Shown one piece after another: positions 1 to 9,102 of a stretch of 64,000 bases of DNA (positions are counted from its first letter, which is position 1; each line of letters opens with the position of its first letter). Source of the stretch: Rhizobium etli_C (lineage in GTDB: Bacteria; Pseudomonadota; Alphaproteobacteria; Rhizobiales; Rhizobiaceae); the NCBI RefSeq assembly GCF_014198605.1, contig NZ_JACIHU010000003.1; one strand, given 5' to 3'. Under the pieces are notes generated by a model. The model was not told the DNA's origin and made no database searches. It saw only the letters and a list, made by a program, of their open reading frames with translations. Both the position numbers and the translations under genes were made by a program.

Positions 1-1
1 C

Positions 2-646
2 GTCGAACATGAGCGATCGCATGAAGGCTGCGCCGAAGAGCATTTCCTGCCGGCCGGCCCCTTCGCCATCCTGCCGCTCAGAAACAACCGCTCCTCGCTG
101 GTCTGGACTGAGCGCACGCATGATGCCGACCGGCTGGTCGCCGCCGACGAGCTGGTCTTCGAGGAGGAACTGGAACGCCGCTTCGGCCACAAGCTCGGGG
201 CGCTGAAGGTCATTGGCGACAAGCGCGCCTTTCCGCTCGGCCTGACGCTGGCCCGCGCCTTCGTCGCCCCGCGTTTCGCGCTTGCCGGGGACGCCGCCCA
301 CGGCATCCATCCGATTTCAGGACAAGGTTTGAACCTCGGCTTCAAGGATGTGGCGGCGCTGGCCGAAACCGTCGTGGAAGCCGATCGTCTCGGCCTCGAT
401 ATCGGTTCGATCAACATTCTCCAGCGCTACCAGACCTGGCGGCGCTTCGACACCTTCCGCATGGGCGTGACGACCGACGTGCTGAACCGGCTCTCCTCCA
501 ACGACGCAATGCCGATCCGCGTCGCCCGCGATGTCGGTCTCGGCATTGTCGACCGGTTGCCGCGCCTCAAATCCTTCTTCATCGGCCAGGCGGCCGGAAC
601 GACAGCGAAGGACAACCCCCGCCTGCTGACCGGTCAGACGATCTAA
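2..646 (+). CDS. FAD-dependent ubiquinone-biosynthesis hydroxylase (UbiH/UbiF family), C-terminal part
   Basis: The reading frame is open from the left window edge, so the N-terminal FAD-binding fold is outside the window; 214 residues are visible. The motif GDAAHGIHPISGQGLN near visible residue 96 is the second FAD/ribityl-binding signature of the UbiH/UbiF/Coq6 flavoprotein monooxygenases, followed by the usual helical C-terminus (NLGFKDVAAL). These enzymes hydroxylate the aromatic ring of ubiquinone precursors at the inner membrane. Which ring position this copy acts on cannot be told from the visible part. The next gene is convergent on the opposite strand. Confidence 0.88.
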   Translation, partial: VEHERSHEGCAEEHFLPAGPFAILPLRNNRSSLVWTERTHDADRLVAADELVFEEELERRFGHKLGALKVIGDKRAFPLGLTLARAFVAPRFALAGDAAHGIHPISGQGLNLGFKDVAALAETVVEADRLGLDIGSINILQRYQTWRRFDTFRMGVTTDVLNRLSSNDAMPIRVARDVGLGIVDRLPRLKSFFIGQAAGTTAKDNPRLLTGQTI

Positions 647-664
647 AAACAATGATGAAAAGCG

Positions 665-853
665 CTACTCGTCGAGGCGCCGCGCCTCGGACACCAGCAT
701 GATCGGGATGCCGTCGCGGATCGGATAGGCAAGGCGCGCCTTTTCCGAAACGAGCTCGTTGTGCTCGCGGTCATAGGAAAGCCGGCCCTTGGAGAGCGGG
801 CAGACCAGGAGCTCCAGCAGTTTCGGATCGACGCGGCTCAGTTTTTCGTCCAT
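665..853 (-). CDS. Trm112/UPF0434 (YcaR-like) small protein
   Basis: This 62-residue protein has the UPF0434 layout: an acidic N-terminus, the LLELLVCP turn and the conserved tail AYPIRDGIPIML. Relatives are zinc-ribbon-like partners or activators of methyltransferases. The usual second cysteine of the first knuckle is a serine here (CPLSKG), so a complete zinc site is unlikely. It lies 9 bp downstream of the LON-domain gene on the same strand and is probably co-transcribed with it. Its specific role in rhizobia is unknown to me. Confidence 0.85.
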   Translation of the reverse strand: MDEKLSRVDPKLLELLVCPLSKGRLSYDREHNELVSEKARLAYPIRDGIPIMLVSEARRLDE

Positions 854-862
854 GGCCGAAGT

Positions 863-1534
863 TTACTGCAGAACCGTGTCGGAGTCACCGAAGACCCGCG
901 CCAGCACGATTTCGGTAATGGCGATCAGCGTCTCGGCCCGCGTCTTCAGATCGGGCGCCTCCAAGAGAGCCTGTTTTTCGGCCGGTCCGAACGGCGACAT
1001 CATGGCGAGCGAATTGACCAGCGTCAGATTGCTCGCCCGCTCGACGCTCTCCCAGTCGGCTTCCAGCTTGTTGGCATCGAGATAGGCTTTGAAGGCGGTG
1101 AGCAGGGCTGTGCGATCGACCGCCTCCTCCTCGTTCTCCGCCGAGAGGTCGGCGATGAAGGGCGCGATCCGGAAGGTGCGGAAGGGATAGCTGGTCACCT
1201 TCTCCTCCAGCAGCCGGAAGCGGCAGACGCCGGTCAGCGACACGATATAGCGGCCGTCGCCGGTCTCTGCGAAGGAGGTGATTCGCCCAAGACAGCCGAC
1301 GGTGGCGAGGCTGGGTTCGTGCCCCTTGTCCTCATGTTCGCCGAGCGCCGGCTGCACCATGCCGATCAGCCGGTTTCCGGCAAGCGCTGCATCCAGCATC
1401 GTCAGATAGCGCGGCTCGAAGATGTTGAGAGGAAGCTGTCCGGCCGGCAGAAGGAGGGCCCCGGGCAGCGGGAAGACGGCGATGGCATCGGGCAGATCGC
1501 CCGGCTTCAGGTATCTGGCATTACCGACTTGCAT
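863..1534 (-). CDS. LON N-terminal (substrate-binding) domain protein
   Basis: The 223-residue protein consists only of the N-terminal domain of Lon protease. It begins with a hydrophobic strand motif (AVFPLPGALLLPAGQLPLNI) followed by FEPRYLTMLDAAL, and has a helical C-terminal half. There is no AAA+ or protease domain, so it is a stand-alone LON-domain protein of unknown function that may bind unfolded or specific substrates. I chose the ATG at 1534 because upstream residues in this frame are low-quality shadow of the thioredoxin gene; an ATG five codons earlier is an alternative. It sits between the thioredoxin and Trm112-like genes, all on one strand. Confidence 0.85.
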   Translation of the reverse strand: MQVGNARYLKPGDLPDAIAVFPLPGALLLPAGQLPLNIFEPRYLTMLDAALAGNRLIGMVQPALGEHEDKGHEPSLATVGCLGRITSFAETGDGRYIVSLTGVCRFRLLEEKVTSYPFRTFRIAPFIADLSAENEEEAVDRTALLTAFKAYLDANKLEADWESVERASNLTLVNSLAMMSPFGPAEKQALLEAPDLKTRAETLIAITEIVLARVFGDSDTVLQ

Positions 1535-1625
1535 GAAACCGTCCCGCATTCTTGTAAACGGGCATGCCCGTTCTGACGAGAATGTGGTGCCCCCGCTTAA
1601 AAACGCAAGGGCCGATATTCTAATC

Positions 1626-2597
1626 TTAGGAGAACAGCATCGCCGAAAGCTTGCGGCGGGCGGCAACCGTCGCCGGATCCTTGAAACCCCAGACCTCGAA
1701 GAACTGCAGCAGCTGGCGGCGCGCGCCATCATCGTCGAAGCCGCGGTCCTTGCGCATGATCTGAAGCAGATGTTCGGCCGCCTCGTCGCGCCGGCCTTCG
1801 ACATTGAGGATCTTGGCGAGCTTCAGCCGCGCTTCGTGGTTGTCGGGATTGGCAGCCAGGTCACGCTCGAGCGCAACGGGATCGCCGAGCTTGCGCGCCT
1901 CCTCGATCTGGTCGAGCTTCTTCAAGACCGCCTGGATGCCGGCATCTCTAGCGAGCTCCTCCGGCAGATTGGTCAGTGTTTCGCGCGCCCGCTCATGCTG
2001 GTTTGCGGCGATCATGCATTCGGCCATTCCGGCAAGCGCCTTGGCATTCTCGGGATCGGCCTGCATGACGGCGCCGTAAAGCTGCGCGGCCTCGTTGAGG
2101 TTGCCGGCGGCAAGCAGCCCCGCCGCTTCCGTCAGAACGGCCTCGATTTCGGCCGCCTCATCGGCGCCGGCCGGTCCGGCGATCCGGTCGATGAACTGGG
2201 TGATCTGGCTTTCCGGCACCGCGCCCATGAAACCGTCGGCCGGGCGGCCGTTGACGAAGGCGATGACGGCGGGGATGGATTGGATGCCGAGCTGGCCGGC
2301 AATCGAGGGATGGTCGTCGATGTTCATCTTGACCAGCCGAACGCGGCCCTTGGCCTCGTTGACGACCTTCTCCAGGACCGGTGTCAGCTGCTTGCACGGA
2401 CCGCACCACGGCGCCCAGAAATCGACCAGCACCGGCTGTTTGCGCGATTCCTCGATGACGTCCTTGCCGAAATTCGCCGTTGTCGTGTCGGTGATATAGC
2501 TGCCGGCCGCCGCCGGTGCCCCCTGAGCGCCGAAGCTTGCCGTTGCCGACATCTGATTTCCGAAGGAACCGTTATAGGGGTTGTTGCTGCCACTCAT
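1626..2597 (-). CDS. Thioredoxin-domain co-chaperone with TPR-like C-terminus (CnoX/YbbN family)
   Basis: The protein has 323 residues. Residues about 45-150 form a thioredoxin fold with an intact WCGPC redox motif at 64-68; the C-terminal half is helical tetratricopeptide-like (repeated A-x-x-Y/L pairs, DPENAKAL, NPDNHEARLKLA). This is the CnoX/YbbN architecture, a holdase that protects proteins from oxidative over-oxidation and hands them to chaperones. E. coli CnoX has lost the CxxC, whereas this copy keeps both cysteines, so it may also act as a reductase. The start is set by a GGGAG site about 8 nt upstream of the ATG. Confidence 0.88.
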   Translation of the reverse strand: MSGSNNPYNGSFGNQMSATASFGAQGAPAAAGSYITDTTTANFGKDVIEESRKQPVLVDFWAPWCGPCKQLTPVLEKVVNEAKGRVRLVKMNIDDHPSIAGQLGIQSIPAVIAFVNGRPADGFMGAVPESQITQFIDRIAGPAGADEAAEIEAVLTEAAGLLAAGNLNEAAQLYGAVMQADPENAKALAGMAECMIAANQHERARETLTNLPEELARDAGIQAVLKKLDQIEEARKLGDPVALERDLAANPDNHEARLKLAKILNVEGRRDEAAEHLLQIMRKDRGFDDDGARRQLLQFFEVWGFKDPATVAARRKLSAMLFS

Positions 2598-2653
2598 AGG
2601 TATCTCCCGCCGCGCCGATCCTGCCGGCATCATTGTAGCGCTAAAATCGTATG

Positions 2654-3163
2654 TCAGGACGTCACTTTCAAGACAAGCGGCTTATGTCCGGTCGCCTCCA
2701 TGAAACGGACGAGGTCGCCACTTGCAATCGATGTAGTCGCATCGTTGGCGAGCGGATGGCAGTTGACGACCTCTTCAGCCATCAGATCGGCATCGAGCAC
2801 GAAGGTGACATTTCCTGCCGTATCGTTGATCGCACCGAAGGCGGTAACCGCACCGGGAATGACGCCGAGATACTCCATGAGCTTCTCGGCCCTGCCGAAG
2901 GAGACCCGGCCGGAGCCGCCGATGATGGTGTGCACCTGCTTGAGGTCGACCTCGGCATTCTCCTCCACGGTCAGGAGAAAATACCTGTCCTTCTTGTCCT
3001 TGATGAAGAGATTCTTGGTGTGGCCGCCGGGGATCTCATCGCGCAGCGCAACCGATTCGGCCACGGTGAAAACAGGCGCGTGATCAACCGTCTGATGGGC
3101 AATGCCGAGCCCGTCGAGGAAGGTGAACAGATCGTCTTTCGTCTTGGGCGTGTTTTCGGGCAT
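2654..3163 (-). CDS. Ala-tRNA(Pro) deacylase (PrdX/ProXp-ala, YbaK-fold)
   Basis: The 169-residue protein has the YbaK/ProX editing-domain fold with the family blocks FTVAESVALRDEIPG, GGHTKNLFIKDKK and the late ECHP-like VVNCHPLAN. Free-standing proteins of this type hydrolyse mischarged Ala-tRNA(Pro) in trans and act in the cytosol alongside prolyl-tRNA synthetase. The lysine in HTKNLFIKDKK corresponds to the catalytic/tRNA-end-binding lysine of the family. The ATG at 3163 gives the usual N-terminus; a longer in-frame start would add about 20 atypical residues. Confidence 0.88.
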   Translation of the reverse strand: MPENTPKTKDDLFTFLDGLGIAHQTVDHAPVFTVAESVALRDEIPGGHTKNLFIKDKKDRYFLLTVEENAEVDLKQVHTIIGGSGRVSFGRAEKLMEYLGVIPGAVTAFGAINDTAGNVTFVLDADLMAEEVVNCHPLANDATTSIASGDLVRFMEATGHKPLVLKVTS

Positions 3164-3416
3164 CGGGCAATCCGTTGGTGGCGAGGAAAAGCGAGGCGTC
3201 CTGATTAAGTCCGTCCACATCATTTGGCAATCTTCGCCACCGACGCGCTACCCCCACATTTGCGGCCTTTCCGCCGGCCTCCTGCGACCGCCCGAATTTT
3301 TCTTCGTCTCTTCGTCATTTCCCTGTTGCATTTGAAAATCCGTTAGGCCATATAGCGCCCGTCGCCACGAGGCGGCGCCCACGGTCCAACGACTACCCCG
3401 GACCGATGCGGATTGA

Positions 3417-3491
3417 GCGGGTGTAGCTCAGGGGTAGAGCACAACCTTGCCAAGGTTGGGGTCGAGGGTTCGAATCCCTTCGCCCGCTCCA
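3417..3491 (+). tRNA. tRNA-Gly (anticodon GCC)
   Basis: A complete 75-nt cloverleaf is present. The 7-bp acceptor stem GCGGGTG pairs with CGCCCGC, the D-loop is TAGCTCAGGGGTAGAGC, and the anticodon stem CAACC/GGTTG encloses the loop TTGCCAA with GCC at 3449-3451. The T-arm is GAGGGTTCGAATCCCTT-like, the discriminator base is T, and CCA is encoded. It reads glycine codons GGC and GGU, abundant in this GC-rich genome. No integrase or duplicated attachment site lies next to it. Confidence 0.97.
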
Positions 3492-3664
3492 GTTTTCCCA
3501 ATTTCATAGCGAAGACATAGTAACAAACTGTCCTTGTGACAGGGATGACAACCTCGTTCCGAACGGATCTTACGCCGAAAGCTTGTCGCTGCCTGCTCTC
3601 CGCATAGGTGGCGTCAGTCACCTGATAGCTGTGTTCTTTCCGTTCGTGAGATCGGCTATTCGGC

Positions 3665-5101
3665 CTAACGCATCAAGCTCCAGAAGCCATGCTTCTTTCC
3701 ATGCTGACGGATCAGTTCGTTGACGTAAGCGTCGTGGGGTTGGGTCTTGCCGAAATCGTCGATATGAGGCGCAAGCGACGCGCATTCCGCTAGATGACGC
3801 GCGGCATGCCTGTAACGGCTGGATCGGCCGTAATCGAGGGCGAAGCCGATCATCGAGCGCAGCACGATGGTTGCTGCGAGCGGGTGTCTCTCCTGCAGCA
3901 TTTCGGCGGCCGGCGTCATCAGTTCATATAGGTCGCCGTCCAGTTCCGCCTGGCGCCCGGAGACGAGCTTGGCTGCGTCGGCAGGTGCGGGCCAGGCGAG
4001 GAAAAAGGCAAGGGCTCGATGAACATCGGGAAAGCCGTGTGCGAAGGCGAGTGCTTTCTCTTCGGCCTCGATGTCGTCGAAGTCGGCGAGCTTTCGCAGG
4101 AAAGCGCGAAGGTGCTCCCCGTTCAGCGACTGCTCGAAGCATTGCCATCGATAGGCCTGCGCCTCCTCCCCCCGTCCGAGCGCGTCGAGCGCTTCGGCGC
4201 GGGCTTCCTGCCATTCAAAAGGCATTTCGAGCCGTCCGCGGTGATCGGCGCCGTCCAAAATCCTCAATGCTTCCTCGGCGCGTCCAGCCAAGAGCAAGCG
4301 GCCGGAAATCGCGGCCGCGACCATCGGCGCCCTTAAGGTCTCTTGCGGCTGCTGGGCGATGAAGGCATCGACATCATCCTGGGCATCGGCAATTTCCTGC
4401 AAAGCGATGCGCGCCGTCAGTCGCCGATGCTTGGCATGGATCTCGTCCTGGTAGATCGGTCCGCTGCCGCCCCAGCCGAGAATTTCCCGGTCGGCGTCGG
4501 CAGGCCTCTCCTCCGTTTCGTTCGACCATTGCACCAGCAGGCCCTTCAAACGTTCCAGGCCGTCCTTGCCCAGCACCGGAACCATCTCGGCGATCAGCGG
4601 GTCGTATTGGCCGTAGTCATTATCCTGCAAGGCAGTGAAGACCTTGTCGGCTAGGACATCGATACCGATACCCGCGGACCTGGCGATGACGCCGGCATCG
4701 GCGCACGCCTGGTGGAACGTCTCGATGAAGGCTGTGTCGCTGCTGTTGGATCGGTGGAAAATCGAATCGGCAACGGCAAGGAATTGCCAGATAAGATCGA
4801 ACGCTTCTTTCGGATCGTCGGCGGCCACGACGGTGACGATCGCGGATCGTTGCGTTTCGAGGTCCGCATTGACGGTTTTTACCTTATGCCATTCGATGAC
4901 GCTCTGCGCCCGTGCGATGCTGCCGAGGCGCTTGCGGATCTCACGCGCGACCTCGGTGCTGCCCTGATTGCCGGCCAGTTCCATGCGAAGCCGCCGTTTA
5001 TGGGCGGCACTGCCGGTGCTGATTTCGATCAGCAGTGCGGCGAGACGTGGTGCGCCGAGAGCTTCCAGGTTCTTCGCGTTGAGAGTCGTCTTTGCTGCCA
5101 T
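3665..5101 (-). CDS. DUF6880-type hypothetical protein
   Basis: The 478-residue soluble protein has no signal peptide or membrane segment. It is almost entirely helical with degenerate repeat-like segments (AEEALRILDGADHRG, RAEALDALGRGEEAQAYRWQ), and resembles the DUF6880 family, which has no known function. Its N-terminus (LNAKNLEALGAPRLAALLIEIS) looks like a helix-turn-helix or SAP-like segment common in that family. It stands alone on its strand between the tRNA and a divergent DUF2934 gene. Helical-repeat proteins of this kind often mediate protein contacts, but nothing here indicates a partner. Confidence 0.8.
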   Translation of the reverse strand: MAAKTTLNAKNLEALGAPRLAALLIEISTGSAAHKRRLRMELAGNQGSTEVAREIRKRLGSIARAQSVIEWHKVKTVNADLETQRSAIVTVVAADDPKEAFDLIWQFLAVADSIFHRSNSSDTAFIETFHQACADAGVIARSAGIGIDVLADKVFTALQDNDYGQYDPLIAEMVPVLGKDGLERLKGLLVQWSNETEERPADADREILGWGGSGPIYQDEIHAKHRRLTARIALQEIADAQDDVDAFIAQQPQETLRAPMVAAAISGRLLLAGRAEEALRILDGADHRGRLEMPFEWQEARAEALDALGRGEEAQAYRWQCFEQSLNGEHLRAFLRKLADFDDIEAEEKALAFAHGFPDVHRALAFFLAWPAPADAAKLVSGRQAELDGDLYELMTPAAEMLQERHPLAATIVLRSMIGFALDYGRSSRYRHAARHLAECASLAPHIDDFGKTQPHDAYVNELIRQHGKKHGFWSLMR

Positions 5102-5339
5102 GGGTCACCGCTGTCGTTTCGCGCCGACCCTAACCCGACATTCAAATCAGTCCAAGGTGCCGAGGCGGAGGCGCAAGCATATCGTATCGCGAATTCGTAT
5201 GACTTTATCGGCGGTTAGTCTCGCCGAATCATGGCCGTTAGCCAAAAAATAACGCTGCCTCGTAACGACTCCTAAAGCCCGCTTTGGCACCTTGTTGCCT
5301 ATCGATATTTGCTTCCAAATTTTTCGGCTGGGGTTGGTT

Positions 5340-5591
5340 ATGAGTCACACCAAGGACGTCTGGGTCAGCCAGCGCGCTTATTCGCTGTGGGAATTGGAAG
5401 GCCGGCCGGATGGGCGCGGGGAAAGCCATTGGGCACAGGCGCTCAAGGAATTCGAGCAGCTGGAGCTGACAAAGGCTTCGCCCGACGGAAACGATCTCAT
5501 CGAGAAGCTGAAGGCAGCCGGGCGGCTGATGCGGGTCTATGATGAGGCGCCCGCCACCAAGGACGACCTGCAGCTGAAAGCGGCGCGTTAG
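5340..5591 (+). CDS. DUF2934 family small protein
   Basis: The 83-residue protein carries the DUF2934 core RAYSLWELEGRPDGRGE followed by HWAQALKEFEQLE. These short proteins are common in Rhizobiales, often in several copies, and have no established function; the conserved tryptophans and charged helices suggest binding. The ATG at 5340 starts just before the conserved block and removes an unlikely hydrophobic extension. The 238 bp between it and the divergent DUF6880 gene must contain both promoters; I found no clear consensus there. Confidence 0.85.
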   Translation: MSHTKDVWVSQRAYSLWELEGRPDGRGESHWAQALKEFEQLELTKASPDGNDLIEKLKAAGRLMRVYDEAPATKDDLQLKAAR

Positions 5592-5695
5592 GCGATTGCC
5601 AATTCCCCCTGTGCCAAAATAGTCGGCGGCAACCCAGGCGCATGATCGGCCTTGCCGGCAGTCGTCTTGCGACTTCGACGAAACTCTTGCCAAAT

Positions 5696-6340
5696 CTACC
5701 GGCGGGCGGCCCAACTGAGGCCGCGCCGCAGGATCAGCGGCATGTAGGGATGGTCGAATTCGGCCGCGACATGGCCGAGAGCGGAATAAAAGATGCGGCC
5801 GGCGCCGAAACGGCGCTTGAAGACGACCGGCATCACGACATTGCGGGCCGCCGGATCGTATTCGCCGGTGAAGGTGGTGGTCGCCAGTATTTCGACCGTG
5901 GGATCGTAATGCAGGTAATATTGCTCCGAATGGTAGTCGAAGTCGGGAATGCCCTCCATAACAGGATCCTCCTGGCGGGTGACCGCGACGCGGAAATCGA
6001 TGATATTGCCGGGATGGGCGACCCAGGTGACGCCGGAGACATAGCGGAAAGGCGCGCTTTCCTTGAAGGAGGTGGCAAGCGCCCCGTGGTGGCCGGCAAG
6101 CCCAAGCCCGCCGCGCACCGCTTCGACCAGACCAAGGGCATGATCCTTCTCAAGCCTTTCGCCGGTGATGATCGGCACCAGCAGATCGGCTTTCGCGAGC
6201 GTCGGAGATCCGAATATGCCGAGATCGCCGGTCACCTCGACCGCAAAGCCGTCCTCGCGCAGGAGATCGGCGACGATATGGGCGCATTGCTCCGGCTCAT
6301 GGCCCTGCCAGCCGCCCCAGACGACCAATGCCTTCCTCAT
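5696..6340 (-). CDS. ThuA-like protein (trehalose-utilisation family, glutamine-amidotransferase-like fold)
   Basis: The 214-residue protein begins KALVVWGGWQGHEPEQC and contains GLAGHHGALATSF and the HPGNIIDF / FDYHSEQYYLHYDP blocks typical of ThuA-like domains. In Sinorhizobium, ThuA acts with ThuB in disaccharide (trehalose) catabolism. Here no trehalose transporter or ThuB dehydrogenase is adjacent, so the substrate is not indicated. It is transcribed away from galE. Confidence 0.85.
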   Translation of the reverse strand: MRKALVVWGGWQGHEPEQCAHIVADLLREDGFAVEVTGDLGIFGSPTLAKADLLVPIITGERLEKDHALGLVEAVRGGLGLAGHHGALATSFKESAPFRYVSGVTWVAHPGNIIDFRVAVTRQEDPVMEGIPDFDYHSEQYYLHYDPTVEILATTTFTGEYDPAARNVVMPVVFKRRFGAGRIFYSALGHVAAEFDHPYMPLILRRGLSWAARR

Positions 6341-6575
6341 TCACGCGCTCCCTGGCTGATTGCTGCAGACACATGGTGGTGAAAGCGCCTTAAAACGGGC
6401 GGTTATGCAAATCACGCGAATAATTCACGAATCGCCGATTTGGCACAATCGCCCGGGGACCAGGTGGTTCGGCGTTGGACCCGTTGTCCATTTACGCCTG
6501 TCGCAGTTCCTTCTTTTTATTGCCGTGCTTCTCGTCTAGGTTTCTCCCGTCTTTCAGAAACAACAAGGGTGGTGC

Positions 6576-7559
6576 ATGGCAGGTGAAACGGTTCTTGTGA
6601 TCGGCGGCGCCGGTTATATTGGCTCGCATACGTGCCTCGACCTGGCGAACAAGGGCTACAAGCCTGTCGTCTTCGATAATTTTTCCAACGGCCATCGCGA
6701 GTTCGTCAAATGGGGACCGGCCGAGGAAGGCGATATTCGCGATCGCGCCCGGCTGGACGAGGTCCTGGCCAAGCACAAGCCGGCGGCAATCCTGCATTTC
6801 GCGGCGCTGATCGAGGTCGGCGAATCGGTCAAGGATCCGGTTTCCTTCTATGAGAACAATGTGATCGGCACGTTGACGCTGCTTTCGGCGGCGCAGGCCG
6901 CCGGCATCAACGCCTTCGTCTTCTCCTCCACCTGCGCCACCTACGGCCTGCCGCAGAGCGCGCCGCTCGACGAGACGCACCGACAGATGCCGATCAACCC
7001 CTATGGGCGGACGAAATATATCGTCGAACAGGCGCTTGCCGATTACGACCAGTATAAGAGCCTGCGCTCGGTGGTGCTGCGTTATTTCAACGCCGCCGGC
7101 GCCGATTTCGAAGGCCGGATCGGCGAATGGCACCAGCCGGAGACGCATGCGATCCCGCTGGCGATCGATGCCGCGCTCGGCCGCCGCCAGGGCTTCAAGG
7201 TGTTCGGCAGCGATTACGAGACGCGCGACGGCACCTGCGTGCGCGACTATATCCACGTGCTGGATCTTGCCGATGCGCATGTGCGCGCCGTCGAATATCT
7301 CTTGAAGGGCGGCGAGTCCGTCGCGCTCAACCTCGGCACCGGCACCGGCACGACGGTCAAGGAATTGCTCGGCGCGATCGAGGACGTGTCCAACCGGCCG
7401 TTCCCGGTCGAATATATCGGCCGTCGCGAGGGCGATTCGCATACGCTGGTCGCCAATAACGACAAGGCGCGCGACGTGCTCGGCTGGGTGCCGCAATATG
7501 ATCTGTCCGAGATCATCCGCTCCGCCTGGAACTGGCATGCAAGATCCAACCAGCATTGA
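6576..7559 (+). CDS. galE: UDP-glucose 4-epimerase
   Basis: The 327-residue extended short-chain dehydrogenase has the NAD-binding GGAGYIGSHT near residue 10, the catalytic triad Ser118/Tyr143/Lys147 (SSTCATYG, NPYGRTK) and the C-terminal YIGRREGD sugar-nucleotide-binding block. It interconverts UDP-glucose and UDP-galactose, supplying galactose for lipopolysaccharide and exopolysaccharide; rhizobial copies are often called exoB. The start has a short GGTGG-like site. Its last 23 bases overlap the next gene, suggesting coupled translation with a functionally unrelated-looking hydrolase. Confidence 0.93.
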   Translation: MAGETVLVIGGAGYIGSHTCLDLANKGYKPVVFDNFSNGHREFVKWGPAEEGDIRDRARLDEVLAKHKPAAILHFAALIEVGESVKDPVSFYENNVIGTLTLLSAAQAAGINAFVFSSTCATYGLPQSAPLDETHRQMPINPYGRTKYIVEQALADYDQYKSLRSVVLRYFNAAGADFEGRIGEWHQPETHAIPLAIDAALGRRQGFKVFGSDYETRDGTCVRDYIHVLDLADAHVRAVEYLLKGGESVALNLGTGTGTTVKELLGAIEDVSNRPFPVEYIGRREGDSHTLVANNDKARDVLGWVPQYDLSEIIRSAWNWHARSNQH

Positions 7560-9096
7560 GCCAGCCGGAATTGACAGCGACCGCCGGCCGAACATTCTGC
7601 TGATCACGGCGGACCAGTGGCGCGGCGACTGCCTGTCTTCTGTCGGTCATGCTTGCGTGAAAACGCCAAATGTCGATGCCTTGGCCCGGGAGGGCACGCT
7701 TTTCCGGCGGCACTATGCCGGGGCGGCACCCTGCTCGCCGGCGCGGGCCACACTCTATACCGGCCTTTACCAGATGAACCATCGCGTCTGCCGCAATGGT
7801 TCGCCGCTGGATGCCCGCTTCGACAATCTGGCGCTGGCCGCCCGGCGGGCGGGATATGATCCGACGCTGTTCGGCTATACGGACACGGCGCCCGATCCGC
7901 GCGGCATGGATGCCGGCGATCCGCATCTGACGACCTATGAAGGCGTGTTGCCCGGTTTTACGGTCCGCCAGCTTCTGCCCGAGCATGAAAGACAATGGCT
8001 CTCCTGGCTGAGGTCGCGTGGCCACGCGCATGCCGTCAGCCGCGACATCCATATTCCCCTCGGTGCGCAGGCCGGCGAAATTTCCGATGCGGCGCCGGCC
8101 TATTCCCGCGACGAGACCCAGACCGCTTTCCTGGCCGGCGAATTCATCCGCTGGATGGGCGAGCAGGACGGGCCGTGGTTTGCGCATGTCTCTTTTTTGC
8201 GTCCGCATCCGCCTTTTTCCGTGCCGGAGCCGTTCAACCGGATGTTCGGGCCGAGTGACGGACCGGCTTTTGCGCGCGCGACAAACGCCCAAGCGGAAGA
8301 GGCGAGTCATCCCTATCTCGCTTATGCCATGCCGCGCACCGGCAAGGGCAATTTCATCCACGGCGCCACCGGGCCGCTCGGCGGCTGGAATGGCGAGGAT
8401 TTCGCTGCGATCCGGGCGATCTATTACGGCATGATAGCCGAGGTCGACGCGCAACTCGGCCGCATCTGGCAGGCGCTGAAGGATGCGGGGGCCTGGGAGA
8501 ATACGCTTATCGTCTTCACGTCCGATCACGCCGAGATGGCGGGCGATCATTGGACGCTCGGCAAGGGCGGTTTCTTCGACGGCAGCTATCATGTTCCGCT
8601 TGTCATCCGCGATCCCGCAAGCAGTGCCGCAAGCGGGACCGTCGACTATTTCACCAGCGCCGCGGATATTTTTCCGACATTGTGCGAAAAGCTCGGCATC
8701 GAGGCGAAAAACGGGCTCGACGGCCGGTCGCTCATGCCGTTCGTCAACGGCGGGAGCGAGCCGGGATGGCGGGATGCGGCATTCTGGGAATTCGATTTCC
8801 GTGATATCGCCGCCGGCGAGGCGGAACGGCATTTCGGGCTGAGGTCCAACCAATGCAATCTCGCGGTGATCCGCGATGCGCGGTTCAAATATGTGCATTT
8901 TACCGCACTGCCGCCGCTGCTCTTCAATCTTCGCGCCGATCCGATGGAGCTCGACAATGTCGCGGCTGATCCGGCCTATGCGGCCACCCGGCTTGAATAT
9001 GCCGAAAAGCTGCTGTCGCTGAGGGCGCGGCATCTGGATCAGACGCTTGCCTATACCGAGCTGACGGAAAATGGGCCGGTGACGCGCCGGCCCTGA
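7537..9096 (+). CDS. Alkaline-phosphatase-superfamily hydrolase (phosphonate monoester hydrolase/sulfatase type)
   Basis: The 519-residue enzyme has the sulfatase-type signature C-S-P-A-R with Cys66, the residue converted to formylglycine in this family. Metal ligands include Asp26 (ITADQW) and the late FTSDHAEMAGDH block. Its overall order (LYTGLYQMNHR, LGRIWQAL, FDFRDI, KYVHFTALPPLLFNL) closely resembles the R. leguminosarum phosphonate monoester/phosphodiester hydrolase as I recall it, but it is diverged, so this may be a paralogue with another ester substrate. No signal peptide is visible, suggesting a cytosolic enzyme. It starts inside the end of galE in another frame. Confidence 0.85.
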   Translation: MQDPTSIEPAGIDSDRRPNILLITADQWRGDCLSSVGHACVKTPNVDALAREGTLFRRHYAGAAPCSPARATLYTGLYQMNHRVCRNGSPLDARFDNLALAARRAGYDPTLFGYTDTAPDPRGMDAGDPHLTTYEGVLPGFTVRQLLPEHERQWLSWLRSRGHAHAVSRDIHIPLGAQAGEISDAAPAYSRDETQTAFLAGEFIRWMGEQDGPWFAHVSFLRPHPPFSVPEPFNRMFGPSDGPAFARATNAQAEEASHPYLAYAMPRTGKGNFIHGATGPLGGWNGEDFAAIRAIYYGMIAEVDAQLGRIWQALKDAGAWENTLIVFTSDHAEMAGDHWTLGKGGFFDGSYHVPLVIRDPASSAASGTVDYFTSAADIFPTLCEKLGIEAKNGLDGRSLMPFVNGGSEPGWRDAAFWEFDFRDIAAGEAERHFGLRSNQCNLAVIRDARFKYVHFTALPPLLFNLRADPMELDNVAADPAYAATRLEYAEKLLSLRARHLDQTLAYTELTENGPVTRRP

Positions 9097-9102
9097 TCTC
9101 TT

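Noticed and set aside
3343..3621. 92-codon open frame on the minus strand across tRNA-Gly
   Set aside because: It is antisense to the tRNA; its LERAKGFEPSTPTLARL-like text is a well-known artefact of translating a tRNA gene backwards.
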